NCBI GenBank assembly: GCA_945897515.1 | Contig: CAMDFO010000037.1 | Location: forward strand, 1-42,206 | Direction of reading: 5' to 3' | DNA: 42,206 nucleotides | Source of the DNA: Rhodoplanes serenus | GTDB taxonomy: Bacteria > Pseudomonadota > Alphaproteobacteria > Rhizobiales > Xanthobacteraceae | Shown here: piece after piece, positions 8,879 through 18,460 of the stretch | Layout of the letters: every line of letters starts with the position of its first letter | Numbering within the stretch: the first letter of the stretch is position 1 | Notes under the pieces: generated by a model | Seen by the model: only the letters and a program-made list of their open reading frames with translations | Told to the model about the DNA's origin: nothing | Database searches by the model: none | Position numbers and translations under genes: made by a program

Positions 8879-9204
8879 CGGTCCGTCTCTTTGCGCGAGG
8901 CTTTCTCTTCCAGCCCGGATTTCTTGGTGCGGGTTTCCAGCAGCGCCTCGATCTCGGCGAGGCTGACGCCGCGGGCATGGAGCATGACGAACAGGTGGTA
9001 GAGCACGTCGGCAGATTCCGCGATCACCCGCTCGCGGTCCTCGGCCACGACTGCCAGCACGGCCTCGATCGCCTCCTCGCCGAACTTCTTGGCGCAATGC
9101 GACACACCCTTGTCGAGTAGCGTCCGCGTATAGGAGCTCTCGGCGCTGGCTTGGGCGCGGTCTTTCACGCGCTGTTCGAGATCGGCGAGGGTGAAGGTGC
9201 TCAT
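8875..9204 (-). CDS. hisE: Phosphoribosyl-ATP pyrophosphatase (HisE)
   Basis: Hydrolyses phosphoribosyl-ATP to phosphoribosyl-AMP in step 2 of histidine synthesis. The 109-residue all-alpha MazG-like protein carries [13 protein letters not shown] and [13 protein letters not shown], which hold the metal-binding Glu and Asp residues. It stands alone rather than fused to HisI, and hisI is not in the window. It lies 56 bases after hisF and overlaps coaA by four bases. The tail [16 protein letters not shown] is charged and probably disordered. Confidence 0.95.
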   Translation of the reverse strand: MSTFTLADLEQRVKDRAQASAESSYTRTLLDKGVSHCAKKFGEEAIEAVLAVVAEDRERVIAESADVLYHLFVMLHARGVSLAEIEALLETRTKKSGLEEKASRKETDR

Positions 9205-9260
9205 GGAGGTTCCTTAGCACCTCTCGGCACTTACGGGGAGTGGTCCAGAACCGGATTGGT

Positions 9261-10037
9261 TTACGGGTCGAGCCGCATCGGCAGCCCGGCTTTCGCCATA
9301 TGCTGCTTGGCTTGGCGCACGGTGTATTCGCCGAAATGGAAGATCGACGCCGCCAGCACCGCACTGGCATGACCGTCACGGATACCCGCAACCATGTGAT
9401 CGAGATTACCGACGCCACCGGAGGCGACCACCGGCACCGGCACCGCGTCCGACACCGCGCGGGTCAGCGCGATGTCGAAGCCCGACTTGGTACCGTCACG
9501 GTCCATCGAGGTCAGCAGGATTTCACCCGCGCCAAGCGCGACGACCTCGCGGGCATAATCCACCGCATTGAGTCCGGTCGGATTGCGGCCGCCGTGGGTG
9601 AAGATGTCCCAGCGGTCGGGCTCGCCCGGCTTCGACACCTTCTTGGCGTCGATCGCGACCACGATGCACTGGTCGCCGAACTTCTCCGCCGCTTCCTTCA
9701 CGAACGCGCGCCGGTTCACCGCAGCGGTGTTGATCGAAACCTTGTCGGCGCCCGAGGTCAGCAGCTTGCGGATATCCTCGACGGTGCGCACGCCGCCGCC
9801 GACCGTGAGCGGCATGAAGCACGCCTCCGCGGTGCGCTGCACCACGTCGAAGATGGTCTCGCGGTTCTCGTGGCTCGCGGTGATGTCGAGAAACGTCAGC
9901 TCGTCGGCGCCGGCGGCGTCATAGGCAATGGCAGCCTCGACCGGATCGCCAGCATCGCGCAGGTCGACGAACTTCACGCCCTTGACGACGCGGCCGTCCT
10001 TGACATCGAGACAGGGTATGACGCGGACCTTGAACAT
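9261..10037 (-). CDS. hisF: Imidazole glycerol phosphate synthase, cyclase subunit (HisF)
   Basis: Beta-barrel subunit that uses ammonia delivered by HisH to convert PRFAR into imidazole glycerol phosphate and AICAR. The 258 residues start [20 protein letters not shown], with catalytic Asp11 in CLDVKDG; phosphate-binding loops include [14 protein letters not shown] and SINTAA, with the second catalytic Asp in [13 protein letters not shown]. The gene lies seven bases after hisA, within the his operon. Confidence 0.97.
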   Translation of the reverse strand: MFKVRVIPCLDVKDGRVVKGVKFVDLRDAGDPVEAAIAYDAAGADELTFLDITASHENRETIFDVVQRTAEACFMPLTVGGGVRTVEDIRKLLTSGADKVSINTAAVNRRAFVKEAAEKFGDQCIVVAIDAKKVSKPGEPDRWDIFTHGGRNPTGLNAVDYAREVVALGAGEILLTSMDRDGTKSGFDIALTRAVSDAVPVPVVASGGVGNLDHMVAGIRDGHASAVLAASIFHFGEYTVRQAKQHMAKAGLPMRLDP

Positions 10038-10044
10038 CGGCCGC

Positions 10045-10782
10045 TCACCTTCCCCGCGCCGCGCGGATCGTCTTCAGCGCCTCGGCCGCATCGAGCCGCC
10101 CATCATAGAGCGCGCGGCCCGCGATGGCGCCTTCCAGCTTCCTGGCGCGCGGCTCGATCATGGTCTTCACGTCTTCGATCGACGCCAGCCCGCCCGACGC
10201 GATCACCGGGATCGAAATTGCCTCGGCAAGCGCGATCGTAGCGTCCCAGTTGATCCCCTTGAGCATGCCGTCGCGCGCGACATCGGTGTAGATGATCGCC
10301 GCGACACCGGCGTCCTCGAACCGCCTCGCGATGTCGAGCACGTCAAGCTCCGATTGCTCGGCCCAGCCTTCGACCGCGACCTTGCCGTCACGCGCGTCGA
10401 GGCCGACCGCGACCCGCTTTGGAAATTTCCTCGCGGCCTCTTTCACCAGCGCCGGATCGCGCACCGCCGCGGTGCCGATGATGACGCGGTTGACACCCTT
10501 GTCGAGCCAGCCCTCGATGGTCTTCATGTCGCGGATGCCGCCGCCGAGCTGCACACACAGCCCGACGGTTTCAAGAATCCGCTCGACCGCCGTGACATTC
10601 ATTGGCTTGCCGGCGAATGCGCCATCGAGATCGACGACGTGCAGATGCCGGAAACCCTGGGTCTCGAAGATATGCGCCTGCGCCGCCGGATCGTGGTTGA
10701 ACACGGTGGCGCGCGCCATGTCGCCCTGCTGCAAGCGAACGCAGCGGCCTTCTTTCAAATCGATGGCTGGGAACAGGATCAC
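10045..10782 (-). CDS. hisA: ProFAR isomerase (HisA)
   Basis: Isomerises ProFAR to PRFAR, histidine step 4, on a TIM barrel homologous to HisF. The product starts [17 protein letters not shown] (catalytic Asp8) and contains [25 protein letters not shown] (second catalytic Asp) and [13 protein letters not shown] chose the GTG at 10782, giving 245 residues, because upstream in-frame codons reach into the palindromic repeat and give an unrelated N-terminus. The ribosome site is weak. hisF follows after seven bases. Confidence 0.95.
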   Translation of the reverse strand: MILFPAIDLKEGRCVRLQQGDMARATVFNHDPAAQAHIFETQGFRHLHVVDLDGAFAGKPMNVTAVERILETVGLCVQLGGGIRDMKTIEGWLDKGVNRVIIGTAAVRDPALVKEAARKFPKRVAVGLDARDGKVAVEGWAEQSELDVLDIARRFEDAGVAAIIYTDVARDGMLKGINWDATIALAEAISIPVIASGGLASIEDVKTMIEPRARKLEGAIAGRALYDGRLDAAEALKTIRAARGR

Positions 10783-10815
10783 GGATTGCTCATGCGGGTT
10801 GGCCGAGACTTTTTT

Positions 10816-10917
10816 CCCGTCATTCCGGGGCGCGCGAAGCGCGAGCCCGGAATCCAGAGCCATACGTGACGCCCTGGATTCCGGGTTCGCCGTTGCACGG
10901 CGCCCCGGAATGACGGG
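10816..10917. repeat. Palindromic intergenic repeat between hisH and hisA
   Basis: Outer arms CCCGTCATTCCGGGG and CCCCGGAATGACGGG are perfect complements. Inner arms (GCGAGCCCGGAATCCAG against CTGGATTCCGGGTTCGC) continue the pairing to a short loop near 10862. The repeat sits between hisH and hisA, inside what would be one his transcript, so it could form a large RNA hairpin and set relative expression. It is a typical dispersed alphaproteobacterial palindrome. Confidence 0.85.
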
Positions 10918-10933
10918 GTTAGGCCGGTGGCCG

Positions 10934-11584
10934 TCACGGCTTCCATTTCAGAAAATTGGCGATCAGCGCCAGCCCGAGCTTCTGGCTCTTCTCCGGATGA
11001 AACTGCGTCCCGGCCATGCTGTCGCGCGCCACCATCGCGGTGACCGGCCCGCCATACTCAGCCTCCGCCAGCAGATCGGAGCGATCGGCGACGTTCAGAT
11101 TGTAGGAATGCACGAAATAGGCGTGCAGTCCCTCCGGCCCAAGCGCAATGCCGTCGAGCAGCTTGTGCGGCTTGCGTGCATCCAGCGTATTCCATCCCAT
11201 GTGCGGTATCTTCAGCGCTGGATCGCGCGGCGCGATCCGGTCGACCTCGCCCTTGATCCAGCCCAGCCCTTCGGTGACCTGGTATTCGCGGCCGCGCTCC
11301 GCCATGAGCTGCATGCCGACGCAGATACCGAGGAACGGCCGCCCTTGCTTGCGGACAGCTTCCTCCAGCGCCTCCACCATGCCCGGCACGGCGTCGAGGC
11401 CGCGCCGGCAATCGGCGAACGCACCGACACCCGGCAGCACCACGCGGTCGGCTCGGCGCACCGCGTCGGGATCGCGCGTCACCACGATCGGCTGGTCGCT
11501 TTCGGACTCGCGCGATGCGCGCTCGAAGGCTTTCGCCGCCGAATGCAGATTGCCGGATCCGTAGTCGACGATCGCGACGCTCAT
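10934..11584 (-). CDS. hisH: Imidazole glycerol phosphate synthase, glutaminase subunit (HisH)
   Basis: Class I glutamine amidotransferase that feeds ammonia to HisF. The 216-residue product starts [15 protein letters not shown], has the oxyanion strand VVLPGVGAF and the nucleophile Cys in [12 protein letters not shown], and ends with the His/Glu pair in [16 protein letters not shown] at 11584 overlaps the stop of the preceding DUF2628 gene as ATGA. The open frame continues upstream to 11983, but that part is a shadow of the DUF2628 gene. A 150-base gap with the palindromic repeat separates it from hisA. Confidence 0.96.
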   Translation of the reverse strand: MSVAIVDYGSGNLHSAAKAFERASRESESDQPIVVTRDPDAVRRADRVVLPGVGAFADCRRGLDAVPGMVEALEEAVRKQGRPFLGICVGMQLMAERGREYQVTEGLGWIKGEVDRIAPRDPALKIPHMGWNTLDARKPHKLLDGIALGPEGLHAYFVHSYNLNVADRSDLLAEAEYGGPVTAMVARDSMAGTQFHPEKSQKLGLALIANFLKWKP

Positions 11585-12105
11585 CGGCGCGGTTCGGGCT
11601 CGGGGAACAGGCCGATGACGTCGGGCGGGAGCTCCGGCGCACGGGCGGGCGATGCCGGCGCCAGGTTCGCGACCTGCGGCATGCCCGGGGGTGGCGGCGC
11701 AGCCGGCATTTTCGGAATCTCGCCCCGCGCCACCCAGGCATCGAAAAACCGCCGCTCGGCGTCTTCCTGGTCGCGCCCCACCACGACGCCAAGGTTGGTC
11801 CACTTGCGCAGCGTCCAGCGCCGCAGCGTTGCCGCCTCGAAGCCGACCAGCAGCGCGATCAGGAAACCGACGACCAACCGGACGCCACCGGACGCATCGA
11901 TGGCCCATAGCGTGGCATTGATCGCTATCGAGAGAATGACATAGCCCAGCAGCACCAGCCACATCCGCCGCCACAGCATCCACAGCGGCTGGAGCAGGAA
12001 CGCCCAGAAATGAAACCCGTCGCGGACGAACTCGAAACGTTCGGCGTCGCGGGCTGGATCGCCCGTGAGCTTGCGCGGTTCATGCACCGTGTAGGTCTTC
12101 GTCAT
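11581..12105 (-). CDS. DUF2628 family membrane protein
   Basis: A 174-residue protein of unknown function. It begins [10 protein letters not shown], has a motif typical of DUF2628 ([24 protein letters not shown]), and then two or three transmembrane segments ([37 protein letters not shown]). The C-terminal third is Pro/Ala-rich and presumably cytoplasmic and disordered. ATG at 12105 has GGAG six bases upstream. It lies between hisB and hisH and overlaps hisH by ATGA, so it is made with the histidine enzymes, although nothing in it suggests a role in histidine synthesis. Confidence 0.85.
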   Translation of the reverse strand: MTKTYTVHEPRKLTGDPARDAERFEFVRDGFHFWAFLLQPLWMLWRRMWLVLLGYVILSIAINATLWAIDASGGVRLVVGFLIALLVGFEAATLRRWTLRKWTNLGVVVGRDQEDAERRFFDAWVARGEIPKMPAAPPPPGMPQVANLAPASPARAPELPPDVIGLFPEPEPRR

Positions 12106-12151
12106 TGTTTTCTCCGGTCGCCCCGCGACCGCAAAGATCAATTGCCGATTC

Positions 12152-12820
12152 TCAGGACCCAAGCGTGCCCTTGGTCGAGGGCACTTCGCCGGCCGCGCGC
12201 GGATCGATCGCCAAGGCGGCGCGCAGCGCGCGCGCCAATCCCTTGAAGCACGATTCCGCAATGTGATGGTCGTTGCTGCCGTACAGCGTTTCGACGTGCA
12301 GCGTCACGCCGGCGTTCATCGCGAACGCCTGGAACCACTCCTGCACCAGTTCGGTATCGAACGCGCCGACCTTGTCGCGCGAAAACGTCGCCTTGAACAC
12401 CAGGAACGGCCGGCCCGACACGTCGATCGCCACGCGGGTCAGCGCCTCGTCCATCGGCATGTGCACGCTGGCATAGCGGGTGATGCCCTTCATGTCGCCG
12501 AGCGCCTGCTTCACCGCCTGGCCAAGCGCGATCCCGACGTCCTCGGTGGTGTGATGGTGGTCGATATGCAGGTCGCCCTTGGCCTTGACCGTGATGTCGA
12601 TGCGCGAGTGCCGCGCCAGCAGGTCGAGCATGTGGTCGAAGAAGCCGATGCCGGTCGAAACGTCCGACATGCCCTTGCCGTCGAGATCGACCGCAACCTC
12701 GATGTCGGTCTCCTTGGTGGTCCGCTTGACCGAACCGACGCGGCCCTTGCGGACGACCGACAGCCCCCGCTTGGCGGCGGGTTTGGCCCTGCTGGGGAAG
12801 TTGATGACGCGCTTGGCCAC
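12152..12820 (-). CDS. hisB: Imidazoleglycerol-phosphate dehydratase (HisB)
   Basis: Mn-dependent dehydratase for histidine step 6. Core motifs are present: [35 protein letters not shown], and the second metal site [23 protein letters not shown] at 12820 has AAGGA upstream and gives 222 residues, about 25 longer than usual because of a basic N-terminal extension ([21 protein letters not shown]). It is monofunctional, without the phosphatase domain seen in enterobacteria. First gene of the minus-strand his cluster, followed by DUF2628, hisH, hisA, hisF, hisE and coaA. Confidence 0.95.
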   Translation of the reverse strand: MAKRVINFPSRAKPAAKRGLSVVRKGRVGSVKRTTKETDIEVAVDLDGKGMSDVSTGIGFFDHMLDLLARHSRIDITVKAKGDLHIDHHHTTEDVGIALGQAVKQALGDMKGITRYASVHMPMDEALTRVAIDVSGRPFLVFKATFSRDKVGAFDTELVQEWFQAFAMNAGVTLHVETLYGSNDHHIAESCFKGLARALRAALAIDPRAAGEVPSTKGTLGS

Positions 12821-12925
12821 GGCGGGTGTCCTTGCCTGATCTGCGCGCCTTTTACAGGTGTTCGGCGCATCCGCCAACAGCGGGCCGAAGCCCGCCGATG
12901 TTGGGTTAATGGCTTGGCGCGGCCA

Positions 12926-13327
12926 TTACGCTGCGCCGTCCACCTTCAGGACCGTAAGCGACCGCCAGCCGCCGGACGGCGCTTGCCATTCGATCGACTG
13001 GCTGGCCGAAAGCCCGATCAGGGCGGCGCCGATCGGCGTGAGGACCGAGATCTTGCCGGCGGCGAGATCGGCCTCATGCGGATAGACCAGGGTGACGGAC
13101 CGCACCTGGCCGGTCGTGTCGTCTCTGAACTCCACCTTCGATCCCATCGCGACCAGGCCGGACAGCATCTGGTTGGAATCCACCACATTGGCCCGCTCGA
13201 TCTCGCGGGCCAGAAAGTCGGCCGTGCGCGGGAACGCGCCGGCGGCGGCGCTAGCGAGACGGTGCAGCCGCTGGTGATCGACCGTGCTCAAGGTAATGGG
13301 CGGCAACGCCGCTCTCGAATAGCTCAT
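12926..13327 (-). CDS. rnk: Rnk-type nucleoside diphosphate kinase regulator (GreA/GreB C-terminal domain)
   Basis: Rnk proteins carry a short N-terminal helix pair and a GreA/GreB-like C-terminal FKBP domain and can bind RNA polymerase. The 133 residues show ITLSTVDHQRLHRLA, VVDSNQMLSGLVAMGSKVEFRDD and ISVLTPIGAALIGLSASQSIEW, all typical. ATG at 13327 has AGAGGA four bases upstream. It is a single gene between hisB and the divergent hslV. The Rnk name rests on family similarity; the cellular target in alphaproteobacteria is not established from sequence. Confidence 0.85.
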   Translation of the reverse strand: MSYSRAALPPITLSTVDHQRLHRLASAAAGAFPRTADFLAREIERANVVDSNQMLSGLVAMGSKVEFRDDTTGQVRSVTLVYPHEADLAAGKISVLTPIGAALIGLSASQSIEWQAPSGGWRSLTVLKVDGAA

Positions 13328-13626
13328 GATGTCCTCTATTGCCTCTGAGACGAGGGCTCTATGCCGAACAGAAGCCGTCAGGCTCCAACGATCGGCGCTA
13401 TGTGAATGTGTGATGAATCCCGGACGACGGACAGCAGCCGTCTCCGGGCTACCTGCCTGCGTGCAGGTGACCCGCGCGGGCGAAAATACGTGCTGAAAGG
13501 CGCAACAGGGCGGTCATAAGATTGAATCTAGGTGTGGCGGCGAGGTTGTCAACCGCGCCCCGGGGCCTCGTCATTTGCAATCGGAAACCCGATACTTAAA
13601 TGTTTGAAGCGAGGGGTTCTTTGCGT
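13328..13626. other. Divergent intergenic region between rnk and hslV with stem-loops
   Basis: About 300 bases without a gene. A bulged palindrome at 13419-13448 pairs CCCGGA-GACGG with CCGTC-TCCGGG. A second, shorter hairpin at 13451-13468 pairs ACCTGC with GCAGGT. The rest is moderately AT-rich towards hslV (GATACTTAAATG just upstream). Promoters for both divergent genes must lie here. HslV is usually heat-inducible, but I could not fix a convincing sigma-32 site. Confidence 0.5.
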
Positions 13627-14172
13627 ATGCAGCAGTCACAATCCGAACTCTGGCATGGCACCACCATTCTGACCGTTCGCAAGGGCGGCGTGGTCGCCGT
13701 CGGCGGCGACGGCCAGGTCTCGATCGGCCAGACCGTCATCAAATCCAACGCCAAGAAGGTCCGCCGGCTCGGCAAGGGTGAGGTGATCGGCGGTTTTGCC
13801 GGCGCCACCGCCGACGCATTCACCTTATTCGAGCGCCTGGAAGCCAAGCTCGAGCAGTATCCCGGCCAGCTTACGCGCGCCGCGGTCGAACTCGCCAAGG
13901 ACTGGCGCACCGACCGCTATCTGCGCCGTCTCGAAGCCATGATGATCGTCGCCGACAAGGAGGTCTCGCTGGTGCTCACCGGCACCGGCGATGTGCTCGA
14001 ACCGGAGTCAGGCGTGATGGGCATCGGCTCCGGCGGCAACTACGCGCTCGCCGCCGCCCGCGCGCTGATCGACGGCCCGCTCGACGCCGAGGCCATCGTT
14101 CGCAAGTCGCTCGATATCGCGGCGGACATCTGCGTCTACACCAACCGCAACGTGACCATAGAGAAGCTATGA
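13627..14172 (+). CDS. hslV: ATP-dependent protease proteolytic subunit HslV (ClpQ)
   Basis: Threonine peptidase forming the dodecameric core of the HslUV protease. Catalytic Thr lies in [49 protein letters not shown] and GTGDVLEP are family hallmarks. ATG at 13627 ([14 protein letters not shown]) has GAGGGG about ten bases upstream and gives 181 residues, close to relatives. An in-frame ATG at 13600 would add nine residues. HslV must be processed to expose the catalytic Thr. It overlaps the next gene by ATGA. Confidence 0.95.
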   Translation: MQQSQSELWHGTTILTVRKGGVVAVGGDGQVSIGQTVIKSNAKKVRRLGKGEVIGGFAGATADAFTLFERLEAKLEQYPGQLTRAAVELAKDWRTDRYLRRLEAMMIVADKEVSLVLTGTGDVLEPESGVMGIGSGGNYALAAARALIDGPLDAEAIVRKSLDIAADICVYTNRNVTIEKL

Positions 14173-15329
14173 TGCTGCAAGAGGCGGACCTCGAAGCCGC
14201 CGTCGCCGAAGGCATCGTGACCGCCGAACAGGCCGCCGCGCTGCGCGCTCTGGCAGAGCAGCGGGCGCGTGAGCAGGCCATGGCGCTCGGCCATGAAGAG
14301 CGCTTTCATTTCATGCGCAGCTTCAACGACCTGTTCTTCGCGATCGGCGTTGCGCTGTTGGGTGGCGGACTTTTGTTCTTCACGTTCTTGGTGCCGCTGC
14401 ACAGCTTGCTTGCCGCGCTTGGGGTCTGGGCGCTGGCGGAGCTTCTCGTCGCACGCTTACGGCTGGTGCTGCCCGGCATCCTGCTGGCGGCTCTGTTCGT
14501 CGTGTTCGTCATCCTCGCGAGCCCAATCGATTTCATGTTCGCGGAAGCAACGCAGCGGCCGTCCGATTTCGCCGCACTGCGGGAATGGTACGTGACCCCG
14601 CGCTACGAGGGACCGCACGCCGGCGGCCCGTTGATCCTCCTGCATTTGATCGGGCTAATTGCGGTGGCTTATGCCGGGGCGGGCGTTGCCGCGGCGGCGC
14701 TTTTCTATGTGCGCTTCCGGCTGCCGTTCGCGCTCTTGTTGATCGCAGGCGGCCTGGTGTGCATGGCGCTCGGAGCGGCCTATCAGATCTGGCCGAACCG
14801 CGCGCACCATTACCAGCCGGTCGTGCTGCTGCTGTGCGGCGTCGCAGCCTTTACGGCGGCGATGTTGTTCGATGTATCCGACCGCGAACGGCTGACACGG
14901 CGCGCCGACTGCGCATTCTGGCTGCATCTCCTGGCGGCGCCTCTAATCGTGCATTCGCTGATCGAGATGGTGTGGCCGGTCGCTCCCGGCGGCATCAGCC
15001 GTATCGCCCTTGCCCTGACCAACGAAGCAGCGATCGCGATCGTGCTGATCGTGATGGTCCTGTCGGTCATAGCCATCATCACCGACCGCCGCGCGCTGCT
15101 CGTCTCGGCGCTCGTCTATCTCGGTTTCGTGATCGGCTATGCCATCACCGGAACGATTGGCCAGCAAGGCGTCGACAATACGGTGATCTTCTTCGCGACG
15201 CTGCTTGTGCTCGGCTCCTTCGTGGTCTTGCTCGGCGTAGGATGGCAGCCGCTTCGCCGCGTATTCCTGCGCCTGCTGTCGCCGGGCATCGCACGCCGGC
15301 TGCCGCCTCCGATGCAGGCTGCCGCATGA
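14169..15329 (+). CDS. Polytopic membrane protein of unknown function, in the hslV-hslU operon
   Basis: A 386-residue protein. An N-terminal cytoplasmic helix pair ([27 protein letters not shown]) precedes about ten hydrophobic segments, starting with [21 protein letters not shown] and ending with [18 protein letters not shown]. The architecture recalls DUF2157-type proteins, but I am not certain of the family. It overlaps hslV by ATGA and the following GNAT gene by ATGA, so it is translationally locked into the heat-shock protease operon. A role in membrane quality control would be conjecture. Confidence 0.85.
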   Translation: MMLQEADLEAAVAEGIVTAEQAAALRALAEQRAREQAMALGHEERFHFMRSFNDLFFAIGVALLGGGLLFFTFLVPLHSLLAALGVWALAELLVARLRLVLPGILLAALFVVFVILASPIDFMFAEATQRPSDFAALREWYVTPRYEGPHAGGPLILLHLIGLIAVAYAGAGVAAAALFYVRFRLPFALLLIAGGLVCMALGAAYQIWPNRAHHYQPVVLLLCGVAAFTAAMLFDVSDRERLTRRADCAFWLHLLAAPLIVHSLIEMVWPVAPGGISRIALALTNEAAIAIVLIVMVLSVIAIITDRRALLVSALVYLGFVIGYAITGTIGQQGVDNTVIFFATLLVLGSFVVLLGVGWQPLRRVFLRLLSPGIARRLPPPMQAAA

Positions 15330-15859
15330 TGCCCGCATACGAATTTCACCCCATGACCAACAACGACCTGCCGCTGATGCGGCGCTGGCTCGACATGCCG
15401 CACGTCAGGGAATGGTGGGGCGAACCGGATACGGAACTCAGCCACATCCACGACATGATCGAAGGCCGCGATACGACGCGGCCGTTTATCTTCTTCGTCG
15501 ACGACCAGCCGGCGGGCTATATCCAGTACTGGTTCGTCGGTCATCATCAGAATGCATCCTGGATCGCGGACCATCCCTGGCTGGCCGAGCTGCCCGCCGA
15601 CGCGGTCGGCGTCGACGTGTCGATCGGCGATCCGGACAGGCTCGCACAGGGAATCGGCTCGGGAGCGCTCCGCGCTTTCGCGGAACGCCTGCTCGAAGAA
15701 GGACACCGGACGATCATCATCGATCCCGATCCGGCAAACAGGCGCGCGGTGCGCGCATACGAGAAGGCCGGTTTCCGCGCTATTCCGCGGCTCGTCGGCC
15801 GAACCGGGGATGTCTTGATCATGCAATACGAACCGACACGGAACGGCGCCAACCAATGA
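15326..15859 (+). CDS. GNAT N-acetyltransferase, AAC(6')-like
   Basis: A 177-residue GNAT protein starting [32 protein letters not shown]. The acetyl-CoA region [30 protein letters not shown] and the tail [14 protein letters not shown] follow the layout of AAC(6') and related acyltransferases. The substrate cannot be deduced, and similarity to aminoglycoside enzymes does not by itself mean resistance. It overlaps the upstream membrane-protein gene and downstream hslU by ATGA. A longer open frame reading through from 14585 in the same phase is a shadow of the membrane-protein gene. Confidence 0.88.
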   Translation: MMPAYEFHPMTNNDLPLMRRWLDMPHVREWWGEPDTELSHIHDMIEGRDTTRPFIFFVDDQPAGYIQYWFVGHHQNASWIADHPWLAELPADAVGVDVSIGDPDRLAQGIGSGALRAFAERLLEEGHRTIIIDPDPANRRAVRAYEKAGFRAIPRLVGRTGDVLIMQYEPTRNGANQ

Positions 15860-17163
15860 CCGACTTCTCCCCCCGCGAAATCGTCTCCGAACTGGACCGC
15901 TATATCATCGGCCAGGGCGACGCCAAGCGCGCCGTCGCGATCGCACTGCGCAACCGCTGGCGGCGGCTCCAGCTCGACGAGAAGCTGCGCGAGGAAGTGC
16001 TGCCCAAGAACATCCTGATGATCGGACCGACCGGCGTCGGCAAGACCGAAATCTCGCGGCGACTGGCGCGGCTGGCCGGCGCGCCGTTCCTCAAGATCGA
16101 GGCCACCAAGTTCACCGAGGTCGGCTATGTCGGCCGCGACGTCGAGCAGATCATCCGCGACCTGATGGAGGTGGCGATCGGACTGACCCGCGAGCGCAAG
16201 CGCAAGGACGTGCAGGCGCGCGCCGAGCAGGCCGCCGAGGCGCGCGTGGTTGACGCACTGGTCGGCCCGACCGCCAGCGCCGCCACCAAGGATGCGTTCC
16301 GCAAGAAGCTCCGGGCCGGCGAATTGAACGACAAGGAGATCGAGATCGAGCTTGCGGCCGGCGGCGGCGGCATGCCGATGTTCGAGATTCCCGGCATGCC
16401 GGGCGCGCAGATGGGCGCCATCAACATCGGCGACATCTTCGGCAAGATGGGCGGCGCCCGCACCAAGACCCGGCGCCTGACGGTCGCGGAATCGCACGAG
16501 CTCCTGGTCAACGAGGAATCCGACAAGCTGCTCGACGACGAGCAGCTTGTGCAGGAGTCGATCCATTCGGTCGAGAACAACGGCATCGTGTTCCTCGACG
16601 AGATCGACAAGATCACCGCGCGCGACGGCCGGGTCGGCGGCGATGTGTCGCGCGAGGGCGTGCAGCGCGACCTGCTGCCGCTGATCGAGGGCACCACGGT
16701 TTCGACCAAGCACGGCCCGGTCAAGACCGACCACATCCTGTTCATTGCGTCGGGCGCGTTCCACGTCTCGAAGCCGTCGGACCTGCTGCCAGAATTGCAG
16801 GGCCGGCTGCCGATCCGCGTCGAGCTCAACGCGCTGACCCGCGACGACCTGCGCCGCATCCTCACCGACACCGAGGCGGCGCTGATCAAGCAATACATCG
16901 CGCTGATGGCGACCGAGGGCGTCACGCTCGAATTCTCCGAGGACGCGATCGACGCCATCGCCGACGTCGCGGTGCTGGTGAACTCCAGCGTCGAGAACAT
17001 CGGCGCGCGGCGGCTGCAGACCGTGATGGAGCGGGTGCTGGACGAGATTTCGTTCAGCGCCACCGATCGCGCCGGCGAGACCGTGAAGATCGACGCCGGC
17101 TATGTCGAGAAGCACGTCGGCGATCTCGCCAAGAACGCGGATTTGAGCCGGTTTATTCTCTAG
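15856..17163 (+). CDS. hslU: ATP-dependent protease ATPase subunit HslU (ClpY)
   Basis: AAA+ unfoldase that feeds substrates to HslV. The 435 residues start [20 protein letters not shown]. Walker A is GPTGVGKTE, the pore motif [14 protein letters not shown], and the inserted I domain occupies roughly residues 110-240 with a Gly/Met-rich segment ([15 protein letters not shown]). Walker B is [11 protein letters not shown], the sensor and arginine-finger region [12 protein letters not shown], and the C-terminus DLSRFIL docks on HslV. ATG at 15856 overlaps the GNAT gene stop by ATGA. Confidence 0.97.
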   Translation: MTDFSPREIVSELDRYIIGQGDAKRAVAIALRNRWRRLQLDEKLREEVLPKNILMIGPTGVGKTEISRRLARLAGAPFLKIEATKFTEVGYVGRDVEQIIRDLMEVAIGLTRERKRKDVQARAEQAAEARVVDALVGPTASAATKDAFRKKLRAGELNDKEIEIELAAGGGGMPMFEIPGMPGAQMGAINIGDIFGKMGGARTKTRRLTVAESHELLVNEESDKLLDDEQLVQESIHSVENNGIVFLDEIDKITARDGRVGGDVSREGVQRDLLPLIEGTTVSTKHGPVKTDHILFIASGAFHVSKPSDLLPELQGRLPIRVELNALTRDDLRRILTDTEAALIKQYIALMATEGVTLEFSEDAIDAIADVAVLVNSSVENIGARRLQTVMERVLDEISFSATDRAGETVKIDAGYVEKHVGDLAKNADLSRFIL

Positions 17164-17214
17164 ACCGGACGCATTCCTCCGCTTTATCGTTGCCGAGGAA
17201 ACGCGGGGGCTCGC

Positions 17215-18324
17215 ATGCGTCTTGGAATGTTCATGATGCCGGTGCATCCGCCGGATCGCTCGTTCTGGAGCACGCTCGACGAGGACACCGAGAAATCGCT
17301 GCTGGCCGATCAGCTCGGCTTCGACGAGCTCTGGCTGGGCGAGCATTTCTCCGCGTCGACCGAGCCGATCCCGTCGCCGATGATGTTCTTCTCGAACTTG
17401 GTCGCGCGCACCAAGAATCTCACGTTCGGCACCGCCGTCATCAACCTGCCGAACCATCACCCGGCGATCGTCGCCGCCGAGGCCGCGCAGTTCGACAACA
17501 TGAGCAAGGGCCGCTTCATGCTGGGCGTCGGCCCGGGCGGGCTGATCTCGGACTTCGAGCTGTTCAAGAATCCGGACCACGACGCGCGCAACCGCATGGT
17601 GGTCGAAGCCGTCGACATGATGCAACGGATCTGGGCGCAGGACCCGCCTTACGAACTCAACGGCGAGTTCTGGAACATCTCGCTCAAGGACGGCATCGTG
17701 GCCAACCTCGGCATCGGTTTCATGCCGAAGCCGTACCAGCAGCCGCACCCGCCGATCTCGATCTCGCTCGCGAGCCCCAACTCGTCGTCGGCCACGACCG
17801 CGGCGCAAAAAGGCTGGGGCATGATCTCGGCCAACATCATCCCGACCTATTCGGTCGCCTCGCACTGGACGGTCTACAGCAAGGCCTGCGACGCCGCAGG
17901 CATCGCGCCCAAAGGCGACAACTGGCGGGTGGCGCGCAACATGATGGTGGCGCCGTCCGACAGCGAAGCGCACGACCGCGTGTTCCGCGAGGACGCATCG
18001 AACCAGTATTTCTACACCTACATGCGCGAGGTGCTGAACCGCGTCGGCCTCTTGATCCTGCTCAAGCCGCGCGCCGACATGCCGGACGAGCAAGCCACCG
18101 TAAAGGCCATCACCGAGGAATGCGTCATCCACGGCTCGCCAAAAACCATGCTCGACAAGCTGGTGGCGTTCCGCGAGCGCGTCGGCCCGTTCGGCACGCT
18201 GCTGATGACCGGGCTCGACTGGGGCGGCAAGAACCAGGAGTGGGAGCGCGAATCGATGCGCCTGCTCGCCCACGAGGTGATGCCGAAGCTGAAGCAGCAC
18301 GTGACGGCGCAGGCGGCGGAATGA
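17215..18324 (+). CDS. LLM-class flavin-dependent oxidoreductase (copy 1)
   Basis: A 369-residue luciferase-like (bacterial luciferase superfamily) TIM-barrel monooxygenase. It starts MRLGMFMMPVHPPDRSFWSTLDED and shows FDELWLGEHFSAS, LTFGTAVINLPNHHPAIVAAEAAQFDNMSKGRFMLGVGPGG and VIHGSPKTMLDKLVAFRERVGPFGTLL. These enzymes use reduced flavin to hydroxylate small organics; the substrate is unknown. A second, very similar gene of equal length follows at 18959, pointing to a tandem duplication. It lies 51 bases after hslU and is probably a separate unit. Confidence 0.9.
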   Translation: MRLGMFMMPVHPPDRSFWSTLDEDTEKSLLADQLGFDELWLGEHFSASTEPIPSPMMFFSNLVARTKNLTFGTAVINLPNHHPAIVAAEAAQFDNMSKGRFMLGVGPGGLISDFELFKNPDHDARNRMVVEAVDMMQRIWAQDPPYELNGEFWNISLKDGIVANLGIGFMPKPYQQPHPPISISLASPNSSSATTAAQKGWGMISANIIPTYSVASHWTVYSKACDAAGIAPKGDNWRVARNMMVAPSDSEAHDRVFREDASNQYFYTYMREVLNRVGLLILLKPRADMPDEQATVKAITEECVIHGSPKTMLDKLVAFRERVGPFGTLLMTGLDWGGKNQEWERESMRLLAHEVMPKLKQHVTAQAAE

Positions 18325-18363
18325 TCCATCGCTCGAATTCCTGAACGCCGCCACTCCCGCAGA

Positions 18364-18444
18364 TGTCATGCCCCGCGAAGGCGGGGCATCCAGCAATTGC
18401 AACGCGATAGCAGTCTGGATCGCCCGCCTTCGCGGGCGATGACA
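18364..18444. repeat. Palindromic intergenic repeat
   Basis: Starts TGTCATGCCCCGCGAAGG and ends with a near-complement (CGCCTTCGCGGGCGATGACA), with a loop of about 35 bases. It lies between the convergent first LLM gene and the lipocalin-like gene, where it could act as a bidirectional transcript end. It differs in arm sequence from the GGGCTTGACCCGG palindromes but shares the TGTCAT/ATGACA ends. Confidence 0.8.
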
Positions 18445-18460
18445 ATCGAGATTTGTACGC

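Noticed and set aside
7328..9001. A 557-codon plus-strand frame across olsB, the palindrome, coaA and hisE
   Set aside because: It crosses a palindromic repeat and lies out of phase or antisense to clear genes.
10783..10863. Longer HisA start at 10863
   Set aside because: The extra residues are encoded partly by the palindromic repeat and do not resemble HisA; GTG at 10782 gives the normal N-terminus.
11585..11983. N-terminal extension of HisH and a possible DUF2628-HisH fusion
   Set aside because: The extension is another phase of the DUF2628 gene; HisH begins MSVAIVDYG at 11584 with an ATGA overlap.
13500..13626. A sigma-32 heat-shock promoter for hslV
   Set aside because: No pair of boxes with acceptable sequence and spacing could be fixed by eye.
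15326..15859. The GNAT gene as an aminoglycoside-resistance gene
   Set aside because: Fold-level similarity to AAC(6') is not evidence of substrate, and the operon context with hslVU points elsewhere.
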